Below the pieces are notes generated by a model that searched no databases, was not told the origin of the DNA, and worked only from the letters and a program-made list of their open reading frames with translations. Below are positions 47,330-59,010 of a DNA stretch of 64,000 nt, piece by piece; the first letter of the stretch is position 1; each line of letters begins with the position of its first letter. The DNA is from Juglans regia (taxonomy: Eukaryota; Streptophyta; Magnoliopsida; Fagales; Juglandaceae): NCBI RefSeq assembly GCF_001411555.2, contig NC_049901.1, positions 30,072,333 to 30,136,332 of the forward strand. The letters are read 5' to 3'. The position numbers and the translations under genes are program-made.

Positions 47330-48890
47330 AGATCGATAGAGCACTTTTCCGAGTTAAAGTCTCCATCCATATAGGGTTTTAATCTCTGTCCATTTACTTT
47401 AAATGTGCCTTTTGTCTCGTGATGGACATAAACTGCCGCATAGAGGAAGACACGGGTTACCACAAATGGTCCCGACCATTGAGAGCACAACTTCCATGGG
47501 AAGAGTCGAAGTCTTGAGTTAAATAATAGAATTTTCTACCCGACTTCGAATTCTCTTCTCAGAATATGTTTATTGTCCCATATTTGTAAATCCAAGCATT
47601 CTCATAAGTATCATTTCAGAACTCATCCATCTCATTGATCTACAGTATTCTCTTCTTGCCATCTTTTTGTAAATCAAAGTTTGGTGTCCTCGTCGCCCAA
47701 TATGCTTTGTGTTCTAGCTCCATGGATAGATGACAGGATTTTCCATAGACGAGCCAATTGGGTGACATCCCGATCGGTGTTTTGAATGCTGTCCGATAGG
47801 CCCATAGCGCATCTTCTAACCTTCTCGCCCAATTTGTCTGAGAGACACTCATAGTTTTCTCCAGTATGCACTTCAGCTCCCTATTAGACACCTCGACCTG
47901 GCCTCTGGTTTGAGGATTGTATGGTGTCGCCACTTGATGGGTAACACCATATTTAGTTAGTAGCGCTTCAAATTGGCGATTGCAAAAATGCTTCCTGCCA
48001 TCATTGATTATGGCCTTAGGAGTGCCAAATCGAGAAACAATATTCTTCCACAGGAAATTCACTACGACCCTCACATCATTGGTTGGCAATGCGACTGCTT
48101 CCATCCATTTGGAGACATAATCTACAGCCACCAGAATAAATTTGTTAGAATATGAGGATGGAAAAGGACCCATGAAATCTATACCCCAAGCATCAAATAA
48201 TTCAATCGCTAAAATATTGTTTGAAGACATTTCATGTTTCCTATAAATGTTGCCAACCCTTTGACAATGATCACATAAATTAACAAAGTTAAAAGTCTTT
48301 TGAAAATAATCGAGCAATAAAAGCTGCATTATAAAAGTTTTGCTGCTGCTTTTGCTCCACCAAAGTGGCCGCCCGCTTCCAAAGAGTGGCAGTGTCTGAG
48401 TATGCTCTCCATCTCTTCCTCGAGCAGACAACTTCTGATTATCTGATCCGTGCAATGCCGGTATAGAAAAGGTTTCTCCCAAAAATAGTTTTTCAAGTCG
48501 GAGAATAACATCTTCTTTTGTTGATATGTCATCTCGGTCAAGAGAATTTTGGACACCAAATAATTGACTATATTGGCTTACCATGGGACAAATTGTATAG
48601 CCATTAATTGCTTGTCTAGGAAGGTCTCATTCATTGAAAATTTCTCCTCGCCAGCTGCCTCTTTAAGCTCTAGGCGAGATAAGTGGTTAGTTACTACATT
48701 CTCGGTACCTTTCTTATCTCTTATTTTCAAATCAAACTGTTGTAGTAGCAGAATCCATTGTAACAGTCTTGGTTTGGCATCCCTCTTTGCCAGCAAATAT
48801 TTAAGAGCTGAATGATCAGTGTAGATGACCACCTTCAAACCTATCAAATAAGAACAAAATTTGTCAAAGGCAAACACAACTGCTAACAAT
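47330..48890 (-). pseudogene. Athila RNase H end and integrase
   Basis: RNase H lies at 48578-48889 ([17 protein letters not shown], then [20 protein letters not shown], then [15 protein letters not shown]). Integrase is open over 47640-48584. It has the zinc-binding [18 protein letters not shown] region. The catalytic core follows: [11 protein letters not shown] (Asp), [10 protein letters not shown] (Asp; the usual S-D-G-G-T reads N-D-G-R-K) and [11 protein letters not shown] (Glu), so all three acidic positions are present. [20 protein letters not shown] is typical of Athila. The C-terminal part runs to about 47330 in other frames. Stops and frameshifts separate it from RT. Confidence 0.85.
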
Positions 48891-49038
48891 TCGTTTTTAG
48901 TAGTAGCATAATTGAGTTGAGCTCCTGTTAAGGTCCAACTTGCATAATAAATAACATGGTTTTTTTTTCTTTTATCTGCTCCAAAACAACTCTTATAGCA
49001 TAATCGCTAGCATCACACATTAGTTCAAAAGGTAAATT

Positions 49039-50722
49039 TCAATCTGGTGATACAATAATAGGTGCTGAAACTAATTTCTTTTTCAATGTTTCAAAAGCAT
49101 GTAAGCATTCGGCAGAAAATTCAAACCGAGGATCTTTAATCAACAGAGTGCAGAGAAGTTTAGTAATTTGGAAAAAATCCTTTATAAACCAACGATATAA
49201 CCCGACGTGACCCAAGAAACTCCTCACACCCTTCAAAACTGGTCGGTGGTGGGAATTTATCAATAACTTCTATCTTTGCTTGGTCGACCTCAATTCCCTT
49301 GAAGGAGATGCAGGGGCCGAGCACTATTCCCTCCTTGACCATGAAGTGGCATTTTTTCCGATTTAAAACAAGATTTGTCTCCTTGCATCTCTGCAAAACC
49401 AAAGATAAATTAGATAAGCAGTTATAAAAAAAAATGACCAAAAATTGAGAAGTCATTCATGAAGACTGCTAAAACTTTTTCCACCATGTCTGAGAAGATG
49501 GACATCATGCATCTTTGAAAAGTGGTTGGCCAATTGCAAAGACCAAAATGCATGCGCCTGTATGCAAAAGTGCCATAAGGACAAGTGAAAGTGGTCTTTT
49601 CTTAATCCTCGGGTGCAATGACTATTTGATTGTAACCGAAATATCCATCTAGGAAACAGTAGTAGGTGTGGCTGGCAAGTCTTTCTAGCATTTGATCAAT
49701 AAACGGTAAGGGAAAATGGTCTTTCTGAGTTGCATCATTCAACCTTCGATAGTCTATGCATACTCGCCATCCCGTGACCGTCCTAGTCGGTATGAGTTCA
49801 TTGTTCTCATTCCTGATCACGGTTATTCCTCATTTCTTTGGGACGACTGGCACTAGACTTACTCGGCATCTAAAAGCTTCAATACTTCTTTATGCACCAC
49901 TTCTTGCATTGATGGATTCAATCTCCTCTGGGGTTGGACGATAGGTTTAAAATTATTTTCCATTAAAATCTTGTGCATGCAAATTGAAAGACTAATTCCT
50001 TTGATGTCCGAGATGGTCCAACCCCAAGCCATTTTGTGCTCCCGCAAGACTCTCAACAACTTCTCTTCCTCTACATCACTCAATGAACTATTAATAATAA
50101 CTGGAAAAGTAGAGTCCTGTCCCAAGAAAGCATACCTTAAATTTGATGGAAGTGTCTTGAGTTTAGGCTTGGGTGACGTCAGCTGAGATGAGTTTAGCTC
50201 TTCCACTTTTGGTTTTATTGAATGAGAAAGGGAAGGGGTAGCTTCCAAATATCTCTGACACTCCTTAACTTTTTCATCTTTAGATTTAATAAACTTAGAG
50301 TGAGTAAGGCATACCTCAAGTGGTAGGTTTGGAAACTTGGCTTCATAAGTCTCGTCGGCCTTGACCATGTCTCGGTCACTTATTTGAAAACAGGAATATA
50401 CCTCGGAGTGGAATTCCATAGATTTAAACATGTCAAACGTGACTTGCTCCTTACCTACCCTCAAAACGAGTTTTCCTTTCTGGACATCAATTAAAGTTCT
50501 ACCTGTCGCCAGGAAAGGTCGGCCTAGTATCAACGGGATCTCCTCGTCCTCCTCCATATCATGTACAATGAAATCGGCAGGGAAGATGAACTTATCAACT
50601 TTCACGAGTACGTCCTCAATGAGATCTCTTGGGTATTTGATAGATCTGTCTGCCAACTGTAGAGAGATGGTGGTCGAATTTACTTCTCCAAGACCTAGCT
50701 TCTTGAAAACAGAGAGAAGCAT
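49039..50722 (-). pseudogene. Athila reverse transcriptase
   Basis: 49859-50722 leads in (SIKYPRDLIEDVLVKVDKFI, then FPADFIVHDMEED..PLILGRPFL) and ends QRRLNPSMQEVVHKEVLKLL. 49602-49820 has GWRVCIDYRRLNDATQKDHF and PLPFIDQMLERLA, then FLDGYFGYNQI. The catalytic loop near 49460 reads VFMNDFSIFG in place of the family's F-M-D-D-F-S, so one catalytic Asp is Asn. 49160-49456 has RCKETNLVLNRKKCHFMVKE and 49039-49263 the thumb and RNase H approach. At least three frames are used. Confidence 0.85.
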
Positions 50723-50940
50723 TAGATTATACTTGCCCCTAAGTCACTTAAAATTTTATCAAAATAGGAATTTCCTATAGTGCAAGGGATTGTGAAACTC
50801 CCTAGATCTTTCAACTTAGGCAATAGCTTCTTTTGTAAAATTGTATTGCTCTCCTCGATCAGCATCACAGTCTCATGCTCCTCCAACTTCCGCTTGTTTG
50901 ATAATATATCTTTAAAAAATTTTGCATATTTTGGCATTTG
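50700..50940 (-). pseudogene. Athila protease region
   Basis: MPKYAKFFKDILSNKRKLEE, then FTIPCTIGNSYFDKILSDLG followed by A-S-I. This is the Athila retropepsin site with its catalytic Asp preserved in D-L-G-A-S. A frameshift follows within a few codons, and the sequence continues as FKKLGLGEV in the next frame. Confidence 0.8.
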
Positions 50941-51114
50941 GTCTAACTTTTAATGAGAGGAATATTAATATGCAATTGCTTAAATATACTCAGAAATTAG
51001 AACGGATTATCAATTTTTTTTTAATTTTTTTTTTTTTATCTTTGTGGAAAAGGAATTGGTGGATCATAAATTAAAGGAAAATAAGTTTCAGAAGTAAACT
51101 CCCTCGATTGTTTT

Positions 51115-52470
51115 TTATTTTTTAGCCCCTTTATTCTCTATAGTCTTCTCAGCTTGCTGGTCGGTCGCCTCCTGATTGGTTTCTTTCACCTCGGTCTCCA
51201 CATTTTCAGCTTCTGCATCTCGCTCGGTACTTACTGTTTGTGGCTGGTCATATGTCTGTCCACTTTGCAATGTTATGGTCTTGACATGCTCCTTAGGATT
51301 GGTCATAGTGTTGCTCAGTAAATTCCTTGTTGTCCTCTCGGTAATTATGTGGGAGAGCTAACTGATTTGAGCCTCAAGATTGCGGATGGATGCCGAGTTG
51401 TTTTTCATCTCCATATCAATCTTTTGCATGTACTACAGGAACATATCCTCAAGTGCCGGCTTCTTCTCTTGTTGTGGAAACTGTTGTGGTGGTCTAACCG
51501 GCCCTTGGTTATTGCTCTATGAAAAGTTAGGGTGATTTCTCCATATGGGATTGAACGTGTTTGAAAAAGAATTGTTCTGATGTTGAAAATTTGACACGTA
51601 GTGGGCTTGTTCTTGACTCAGTTGGACAAAAAGATTCCCCACTTGGCAATCTATACTGGAATGATTTCCTACACAATGATCACAAACAATATTAGTTTGA
51701 ATAATATTGACGTTCATCTTACCTAGTTGTTTGGATAGATTTGCCAACTGAGTTGCAATTGCAGACATAGAGTCATGCTCAACGACGCTGGCTGCCTTCT
51801 TTGGCATTGCTCTCTCTGCGACCCATTGATAGTTGTTAGACGCCAGCTCTTCCAGAAGTTCATATGCAGCTTCTGGGGTCTTACTCATTAATGCTCCTCC
51901 TGTGGCTGCATCAATCATAGATCTATTTGTGGATCCCAAACCATTGTAAAACATCTGTACTTAGAGCCATGCTAGGAGGTCATGATGTGGACACTTGTGC
52001 AATACATCCTTGTATCTCTCCCATGCCTCATTTAATGATTCACCCTCAAATTGGGTGAAGGTAGTGATTTCATTCCTTAACTTCGTTGTCTTGGCCGAAG
52101 GGAAATATTTCGCTAAAAACTTTTTGTGCCAACTACTCCTAGGTGGTGATGATGCTAGGTGGTAAAGAATTCAGCCAAGCTTTTGCTTTTTCCCTCAGTC
52201 AAAATGGAAAAAGTCTCAATTGAATTGCATCATTTGTCACTCTGTTGTGTTTAAAAATATCACAAATTTCTAGAAAATTTGCAATATGAACATTAGGATC
52301 CTCTTGTGACAGCCCCCAAACTGAACGGCTTGTTGGATCATTTGAATGATGGCCGACTTAATCTTGAAGTTATTGGCTTGTATAGCTGGTCGCCTTATAC
52401 TGGTCGTTGCCCCATTGACCGAGGGCATCGCATAGTCTCTTAGCGCCTTGTGCTCCTAGTCAGCCATATT
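51115..52470 (-). pseudogene. Athila gag
   Basis: Motifs over several frames are ALRDYAMPSVNGATTSIRRP (about 52440), WHKKFLAKYFPSAKTTKLRN (about 52100), EITTFTQFEGESLNEAWERY and KDVLHKCPHHDLL. 51517-51954 follows with MFYNGLGSTNRSMIDAATGG, then SKTPEAAYELLEELASNNYQ and the CDHCVGNHSSIDC knuckle. A TAA sits where the family has Gln just before the FYNGL block. 51115-51306 is an acidic linker. Confidence 0.8.
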
Positions 52471-52716
52471 AACTTCTCAGGTGGCGACCTATTTCCTTTT
52501 CTCTTTATTGATTCGACATAAGGTCCTTTCAATCTCGGGATCGAAAAGTGTATGCTCTAACGATCTAGTTCGGAGCATGCACTTCTGATTCCTGAAAAGA
52601 TCAAACTGAGATCAAATTAAATCTTTCTTTTTTTTTTCTTTTTAATAAAATAAAATAAAATAAAATCCAAAGTAACAAAAATTTAGTCGGTATCAATATC
52701 AATAACAAATAAATAT

Positions 52717-52740
52717 TCCCCGGCAAAGGCGCCAAAAACT
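52717..52740 (-). promoter_or_regulatory. Athila primer-binding site
   Basis: The minus strand reads TTTTTGGCGCCTTTGCCGGG next to the 5' LTR. It matches the aspartate-tRNA-type primer site (TGGCGCCGTTGCCGGGG) usual in Athila except at one base. Confidence 0.8.
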
Positions 52741-54302
52741 TGTTCACATAAAAATATAATCTACAAGTGCACATAATTGTAACAAGTAGTAAAATGTTTT
52801 AAAGAAAACAGTTATTGAACCTACATGGAATAATTATGCTATCGAGAATTGAAATTGACTAAATTAATTACTATTTGGAAAATCGGAATTTGAAAAATGG
52901 TTTATCTCAATTAAACTGAAGAAAAGAACATTAAAATTAAGATTTTAAAAATAATAAAAAATAGATTTAGAGCGTTTGACTTCACATATCAAATTCCATA
53001 CAATTTATTCTTCTTTATTATTGAATTTCAATTTTCTCAAGTTGATGATAAAAATCCCTTGACTATTCAATATTTTCTCTCGAACAATACCAAAAATATC
53101 TCCAACTAATAACTCCATATCTCTATGTGAATTTAACTAATTAGAAACTCATCAAGTTCTTTGGATTTTTATTGAAAATCACAGTAATCGCAGTAAAGCA
53201 TCTATGCTTTCATTCAACTAGTGGTGTTTAATCCTAGAGTTTTAATCGAAATCACCTCTAGGTCTCATTGCAATCCAAAAGATCGAACAATAGTTAGCTA
53301 GAAAGTTGTGAGCATTAAGAATAAGGGATAAACACTCAATCATGGAAATATTGAAAATAAAATGACTTGGAATATAAACTGTGTGTTCAATGTTAGGCTA
53401 TATCAAAGCTATAGAAAATAAAATTAGTTCATAATGAAATTAAAAAGAAAAAGAATAAAACTGCTATTTTTCGTTGGAGTCAGTTGATGAAACATGCGGC
53501 TCTCGCCTCTACTTCTCGAGATCTATCTCCTTGAAAGAAACTCAAATAATAAATATTGAACTATCGAAACCTAAACTCAGACTCTCTAAAACTCAAAACT
53601 AAAATTAAGATTACGAACCCAGACTCTCGATTCATCCCATAAGACGAGATTAAATAGATGTCAAAACTCAAACCTAGAAACAAAATAAATGCGGCTACAA
53701 TCTAGCCTAAAAATATGGAAAATAGTTTCTAAAGATAGATGTTAACATAAAAGGAAATTATTCCAAGAATATCAAGATTATCTAAAATGGAAGATTCAGT
53801 GATATGCGGCTTGATTTGCGGAGATCAGGAGGATTTGGTAGTCAGGAAATTGATTACGAAACTTGGGAAGATCCCATTGAGTAGATGTTGTGTGCGCTAA
53901 ATTAAACTAGCGGGCATGGAGGTCACAAATGAACGGGCATAGAGGTCACAAATGAACGGGCGTGGAGGTCACAAAGACCACACGACCCTCTTCTCACCTA
54001 CCGAGTGAAAAGACTTCTGGCCTTTGGGCGAGAAAAATCTCTTTGCTACCCACAGTACAAGGATTCTCGCCGAAATCTCATATGCTCTCTTCAGATCTTG
54101 CTGCCTCTCATCGGTCTGGATCCGTAGTCTCTTGTTTTGTACCAAAATGCTATCCTTTTGTACTAAATCTTCTGACTCCTTGAAATCCAAGAAAATAAAT
54201 AAAAATATGTAGAAATAAAATAAAATCAATAGTATTGAAGGGAAAGTGATATTTTTCATAAATAAAAGACTGATTAAAATCACATAAAAATAATACTTAT
54301 CA
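52741..54302 (-). repeat. Athila 5' LTR
   Basis: 1562 bp, TGTTCACATAAAA to ATACTTATCA on the + strand. It is the counterpart of 44192-45745, with many substitutions between them. Confidence 0.85.
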
Positions 54303-55150
54303 ATCACGGTAGGAGAGCACGAGAGGGAGAAAGTGATGCCAAGCAATGGCCTTTCTGGGTTGTTGGTCCGTGATCGACGACAGCAAGGCGGGATGGAGGA
54401 GACACGGGTTCACGCATGTGGGCTCTATTTCAGTGGTCTTTCGGCGTGTTTGCATTCATGGCATCTTTCCATTGCATGGAGATGCTCTATTTTTATGGTA
54501 TAAAACAGAGGCTACGTTGATATCCCTTGGGTTGATTAGGTGGTTCTTGGTGGTTTGCTGCTGGCGATAAGAGGTTATGGTGGTGGTGCATCGGGGTAGC
54601 AGTGCCGTAGGACTAAACATAGGGTTGTGGCCGTGGGTTGTGGGGAGTTCATGAGGGTGCAACTTCGTGGGAGGTTGCAGCGTGGACAACTCCGCAGTGG
54701 GATTACTTTCGGTGGTGCTGATTGGCGACACACGATGTGGAGGGGCTGTGTGCTCGTGGCTAGCCATTTAGGAGTGTAGAAGAGGTGGAATGATGGTGCA
54801 GTAGCAATAACACGTTGGGACTGCCATGGCTTTATTCAAGACTTATAAGTCTTAGCCCATAACATTCTAAAGGTTTAAGGGCCTTAAGTGTAGCACTAAT
54901 GAGCTTACTTACTAAATCACCCATACTTAACCCATAAGGTTAGCACTAATGACAATAAGTGTCATAGTTTAATGGGTAAAACAAGTCTAACTAACTCTGT
55001 TAATTATAAAAAATAATAATAATAAATCTTATGCTAAAAAAAAATATAAAGCCCAAAAATATAATATAGTATTATAAGCTTATTCTAAGAGAGATTAAGG
55101 GTTAATCTTAATGGGTAACTTAGTCCTCAAAATTGGGGTCATAGCAAAGC

Positions 55151-55206
55151 ACAGGTATGCATTAAACAGGTGCTAAGTGCAAACTTACCAACTACTCTCT
55201 GACTTA
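55151..55206. other. Short flank before the MITE
   Basis: No gene. It ends in TTA (55204-55206), the MITE target-site duplication. Confidence 0.5.
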
Positions 55207-55672
55207 GAGCATTGGCATTGACTTCATCAAAAGCCTAGCTAAATACAAAATATGATGAATTTTATCAAAATAGAGCTGCATTGGATTAGCCAAAGGGATA
55301 AGTGGGAAGCTTTGAGCTACAGTAAATGGATGAGTTTCTTCAAATTTGAAGGGTTACTATTTACTCATAAAATCTATGTTTTATTCACTTTTAATCTTCA
55401 AATGTCTTTTTTATTCACGTTTAATCTCCAACCGTCTTGTAATAATAATGTAAGTATCAAATTAATTATTAATTAACATATGATTAGTGTAATTGTAAAA
55501 TATGAAAAATAAAATAAAATATTTTTATTAAAAATAATATTATATTATTATTTTGATGAATTTAGTGGCTAATTCAATGTGGGGTTATGGCTAGAGAGGT
55601 TTTGAATTTATAGAAATTTGTACTTTTCATCAAATTTTAAAGATAACTTTGATGAAGCCAATGCCAATGCTC
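55207..55672. mobile_element. Tourist-like (PIF/Harbinger) MITE, 466 bp
   Basis: It has terminal inverted repeats of about 25 bp with one mismatch or indel (GAGCATTGGCATTG, then CTTCATCAAA). The left copy is at 55207 and the right copy is inverted, ending at 55672. A 3-bp TTA duplication flanks both ends (55204-55206, 55673-55675), diagnostic of PIF/Harbinger. The interior is AT-rich and non-coding, so it would depend on a transposase elsewhere. Confidence 0.85.
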
Positions 55673-55675
55673 TTA

Positions 55676-56340
55676 GAAGAGGAACCCTCGATATCCTCTT
55701 CATCTTGTGTGTGGTAATAGTACTCATCCTCCTCAGAATCATAAAAAGTGTTTATTCTTTCCTCATCGAACCTCCACTACCTGACTTCATTACTATCCAA
55801 CTCTGGATCCCCTTCTTCACGAATGCGCACTCTACTTGATGATGATCGGACATCTCATACGTGTTGATGGGTGGGGGAGAAAGGTACAACTATTCATGGC
55901 ATCGTTCTGCTGCCTGGCTAGACTCAAGCTGATCGGGTGTAGCTAGAGGAGTCAATCAAATATGGCGTCTAATCCATTGGGCCCTAGTCTCTCCCATCCA
56001 CCTAACGGGGTCATATTGTTTGTGCTCTTCATGTGGGAGGGTTCTCCTAATACGGACGTTACCTCTCCCATCATGGTCAGGGATGTGAGTCTTATGGTAT
56101 TCCAACCCCTCTTGTTGTGTCCAAACTGCATCAATCATATGGCCTAGTCGTCTATGTCACTGCTTAACTCTAAGCCTCCGAAGTCGACTGGGGGTCATAT
56201 ATGTCCATTGGGCGACTCTATTGTTTTTGGCCATGGTGCAACTGTAAACGATGAGAAAAATGCAAGTCACAAGATGAAATAATATGGATGCCATGTGTGC
56301 ATGAATGGATGCGAATGCCATGATGCGATGTGAGGCCACA
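55676..56340 (-). other. 3' region of chromovirus with unrecognised coding-like stretch
   Basis: From a Met at about 56233 on the minus strand, one frame is open except for a TGA after 25 codons. It reads MAKNNRVAQWTYMTPSRLRR..HRRLGHMIDAVWTQQEGLEY..HKTHIPDHDGRGNVRIRRTL..DPVRWMGETRAQWIRRH and then stops at about 55960. Further left is an acidic tract (FYDSEEDEYYYHTQDEEDIE). I do not recognise it. It lies just downstream of the chromodomain region of pol. It could be an extra ORF of the element, a captured gene piece, or chance. Confidence 0.35.
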
Positions 56341-56660
56341 CAAGTCACAGGCCAAACAAATAGGGGTATTTGTCCCTCATACCGACTTCCTTCTCCCAAG
56401 TAGCTTCATCAACATCGAGATTCTGCCAAAGAACCTTAACCAGAGGAATTTTCTGATTCTAAAGTTCCTTATCCTTCCAATATGTGATCTGAACAAGAAT
56501 TTCCTCATAAGTCAGGTCAGGTTGTAGCAAAATATCCTTCGTATCTACAACTGTTGGCGTTTGTTTCTCGAATCTCTTCTTGAGGGAAGATATGTGAAAT
56601 ATGTTGTGAATTCATTGGAATTCAGTAGGAAGATCCAGCTATAGGCGACCGCTCCTACTC
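56341..56660 (-). pseudogene. Chromovirus chromodomain-like C-terminus of pol
   Basis: Minus translation shows DILLQPDLTYEEILVQITYW, then a TAG, then NQKIPLVKVLWQNLDVDEAT and WEKEVGMRDKYP. This is the C-terminal chromodomain-like module of Tekay/Del-type chromoviruses, which steers integration to heterochromatin. The in-frame stop breaks it. Confidence 0.7.
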
Positions 56661-57720
56661 TTTCTTATATCTGGTAGGGTCCTACATATCTCTTCCCCTT
56701 TTTCCCAAACCAAAAAACTCTTTTCATGGGCGATACCTTAAGGTAGACCCAATCGCCAAATTCAAACTTGAGAATCCTTATTTGACGTTCGTCATAGCTC
56801 TTCTGTCTATCTTGGGCAGCTTTCATCCTATCCTTTATTATCTGGACTTGATCCTTCATTTCTTGAAGAATCTCTATACAGTAAATCTTTCCCTCTCCTA
56901 CTTCATCCCAGTATAAGGGAGACCTGCATCTCCTTCCATATAAAGCTTCATAGGATGCCATCTGAATGGTGGTTTGAAAACTATTATTGTAAGCAAATTC
57001 TATTAGGGGCAAGTGATTCTCCGAGTTGCTTTTTCCTTGCAAAACGCAGGTTCTCAACATGTCTTTTAGAGATTGAATTTTCTGTTCAGTTTTCCCATCA
57101 GTTTGAAGGTGATAGGCACTGCTGAATTTCAATTTGGTGCCTAAATCATCCTGAAGGCCTTGCCAGAAACGAGAGGTAGAGCGCGTATCCCTATCTGATA
57201 TGATCATTTTTGGAATGCCATGTAGTCACACTATTTCTGATACAAGGAACCAAATTAACTTCTCCATAGGGTCGATATTTCTCACAGGCAAAAAATGAGC
57301 GATCAACCATGACCCAAATAGAGTTATTTCCCCTCGAAGTTCTTGGTAGTCCGACTACAAAGTCCATGGATATATCCCCCCATTTCCATTCTGGGACTAG
57401 AAATGACTGCAATTCACCAGCGAGTCTTTGATGTTCTGCCTTGACTGTTCAACAAATAGAACATTTATTAACATACTCCGCTACATCCTTCTTTAAGCCT
57501 CCCCACCAAAAGTGTCGCTTTAGATCCCGATACATCCTTGTGCTTACTGGATGAGTCGTGTATGGAGTCTGATATGCTTCTCTTAGTATCTTATCCTTGA
57601 TCTCTGGATTAGTTGGAATCACCTTTCGATCTTGGTAGTATAACAATGCATAATTCATGAGGGTGAATCATTCTGGTCCTTCCTTCCTCTCTACCTTCTA
57701 CCTAATCTCTGCCCATTTGG
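56661..57720 (-). pseudogene. Chromovirus integrase
   Basis: The zinc-binding part is at 57449-57658 (HPVSTRMYRDLKRHFWWGGL, then EYVNKCSIC). The core is at 56665-57412: [20 protein letters not shown] (Asp), [18 protein letters not shown] (Asp) and AYHLQTDGKTEQKIQSLKDM (Glu). YGRRCRSPLYWDEVGE and FEFGDWVYLKVSPMKRV follow. The three acidic residues remain, but two frame breaks (near 57200 and 57430) interrupt the protein. Confidence 0.85.
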
Positions 57721-58154
57721 GATCTTCCATCTATCACTTCTTTATTTCCTCTCATTCTACAAGTACAATTTCTTGTATTGTGGTGAGAGATGCATCAGGA
57801 TGAAGATCCTTAATCAATAAACTTCTCATGCTGTGCAGGAGTGACTTAGAGGGATCATCTTTTCGCGACTTTCAACTTAGCGCATCTGCCACCACGTTAG
57901 CGTTGCTAGGGTGATACTTGATTTCACACTGGTAGTTGCTAATCGTTTCCAACCACCTCTTCTGTCTCGTATTTAAATTTTGTTGACTGAATAAGTACTT
58001 GAGGCTTTTGTGGTTTGTGTAGATCTCGCAAGTTGCACCATACAAGTACTACCTCCAAATCTTCAAGGTGAAAACTACAGTGGCTAGCTCTAACTCATGG
58101 GTGGGTTAATTTTGTTCATGGTTCTTTAGTTGTCATGAAGTGTAGTCGACAACC
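57721..58154 (-). pseudogene. Chromovirus RNase H remnant
   Basis: Visible are [29 protein letters not shown] and [20 protein letters not shown], then [15 protein letters not shown]. The family's YTDH catalytic Asp is Asn, and Arg after ALS is TGA. The domain is cut at 58154, where a new LTR begins, so reverse transcriptase is not in this window. Confidence 0.8.
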
Positions 58155-59010
58155 TGTAACGCCCATCCTTATGGTGAGACTTCTAATAAAATATTTTTAG
58201 AAAGGACAATGGGAATTACTATTCTATTTAAAACCTTTTACTTGCATACCCAGAGGGTGCAAGACTCTACGTTTATAAAAAAAAATGCTTTGGCAATAAA
58301 AGAGGTTTACAGCAAAAAACATCAATTTTAATAATAAAAAGGCATCTCGTACATTTAAAACTCATGCCTAGACTTCTGTGCTCTTCCCCATGGGCCGTGT
58401 CCGTCCTGATGCGTACTTCATTCAGTTCTTGTGGGGGGAGGGGCATACATAAAAACTAAAATGAGTCGATGACTCGTAAGCATTACTTCATACAGTTAAA
58501 ATATAATAACATAGGTTTTCATTTATGCATTCATCATTCATACATACTATACGTGCATGCATATGTGTCATACGTGCTTTCATTTGAAAACGTCACTGAA
58601 CGGGATTTTTCCTTAAAAGGCTTTCTTGTCATAAAACGTTTCTCCCGTCAGTGCCTTCATTTCTTGAAGAGTTCGTGCTTTCATTCGTTTATTCATGCAT
58701 ACATACATTCTTTCTTATCACTTTCGTAGGCCAGTACACACTGTTACGCCCCGCGTGCTAGGGTTAGCGGCCCTATGGCTAATGGATTTGCCCGTGGCCG
58801 CGGGTTAGAATCCCATTCCATCAGGGTGTAGCACTGGGTGCACTACCAGTACTACTGCTCGGCATTGCAATTTGCCCATTCATTCATTGGGTACCCCTTT
58901 TCTTTCATTCATATGGCTGTTACGTATTCTCATACATTTCATGCTTTCATTCATGTCAGCTCTGAAGAGCTGAAGCTTTCATTCTTTTCTTATCTTTCAT
59001 TTAACAGTCA

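Larger units (their letters stand above)
44192..54302 (-). mobile_element. Athila-type Ty3/Gypsy retrotransposon (decayed)
   Basis: LTRs are at 44192-45745 (3', 1554 bp) and 52741-54302 (5', 1562 bp). They share ends TGTTCRCATAAAA and ACTTATCA but differ at many positions, so this is an older insertion. A PBS complementary to tRNA-Asp type (TTTGGCGCC..TTGCCGGGGA pattern) and minus-strand gag, protease, RT, RNase H and integrase in Athila order support the call. All frames are broken. The flanks (ATTGT left, ATCAC right) show no target-site duplication. The 1.6 kb between integrase and the 3' LTR, where some Athilas carry an env-like ORF, has none. Confidence 0.88.
42878..55150 (-). repeat. 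Second LTR copy of the same family, split by an Athila element
   Basis: The pieces are 42878-44191 and 54303-about 55150. Their order matches copy 1: 42878-43225 is like 40200-40555, and 54496-54830 is like 40561-40910. The left start is truncated and lacks the TGTAAC end. The right end is placed near a TCATAGCA block at 55149, which is uncertain. No ORF inside is credible. Confidence 0.55.
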
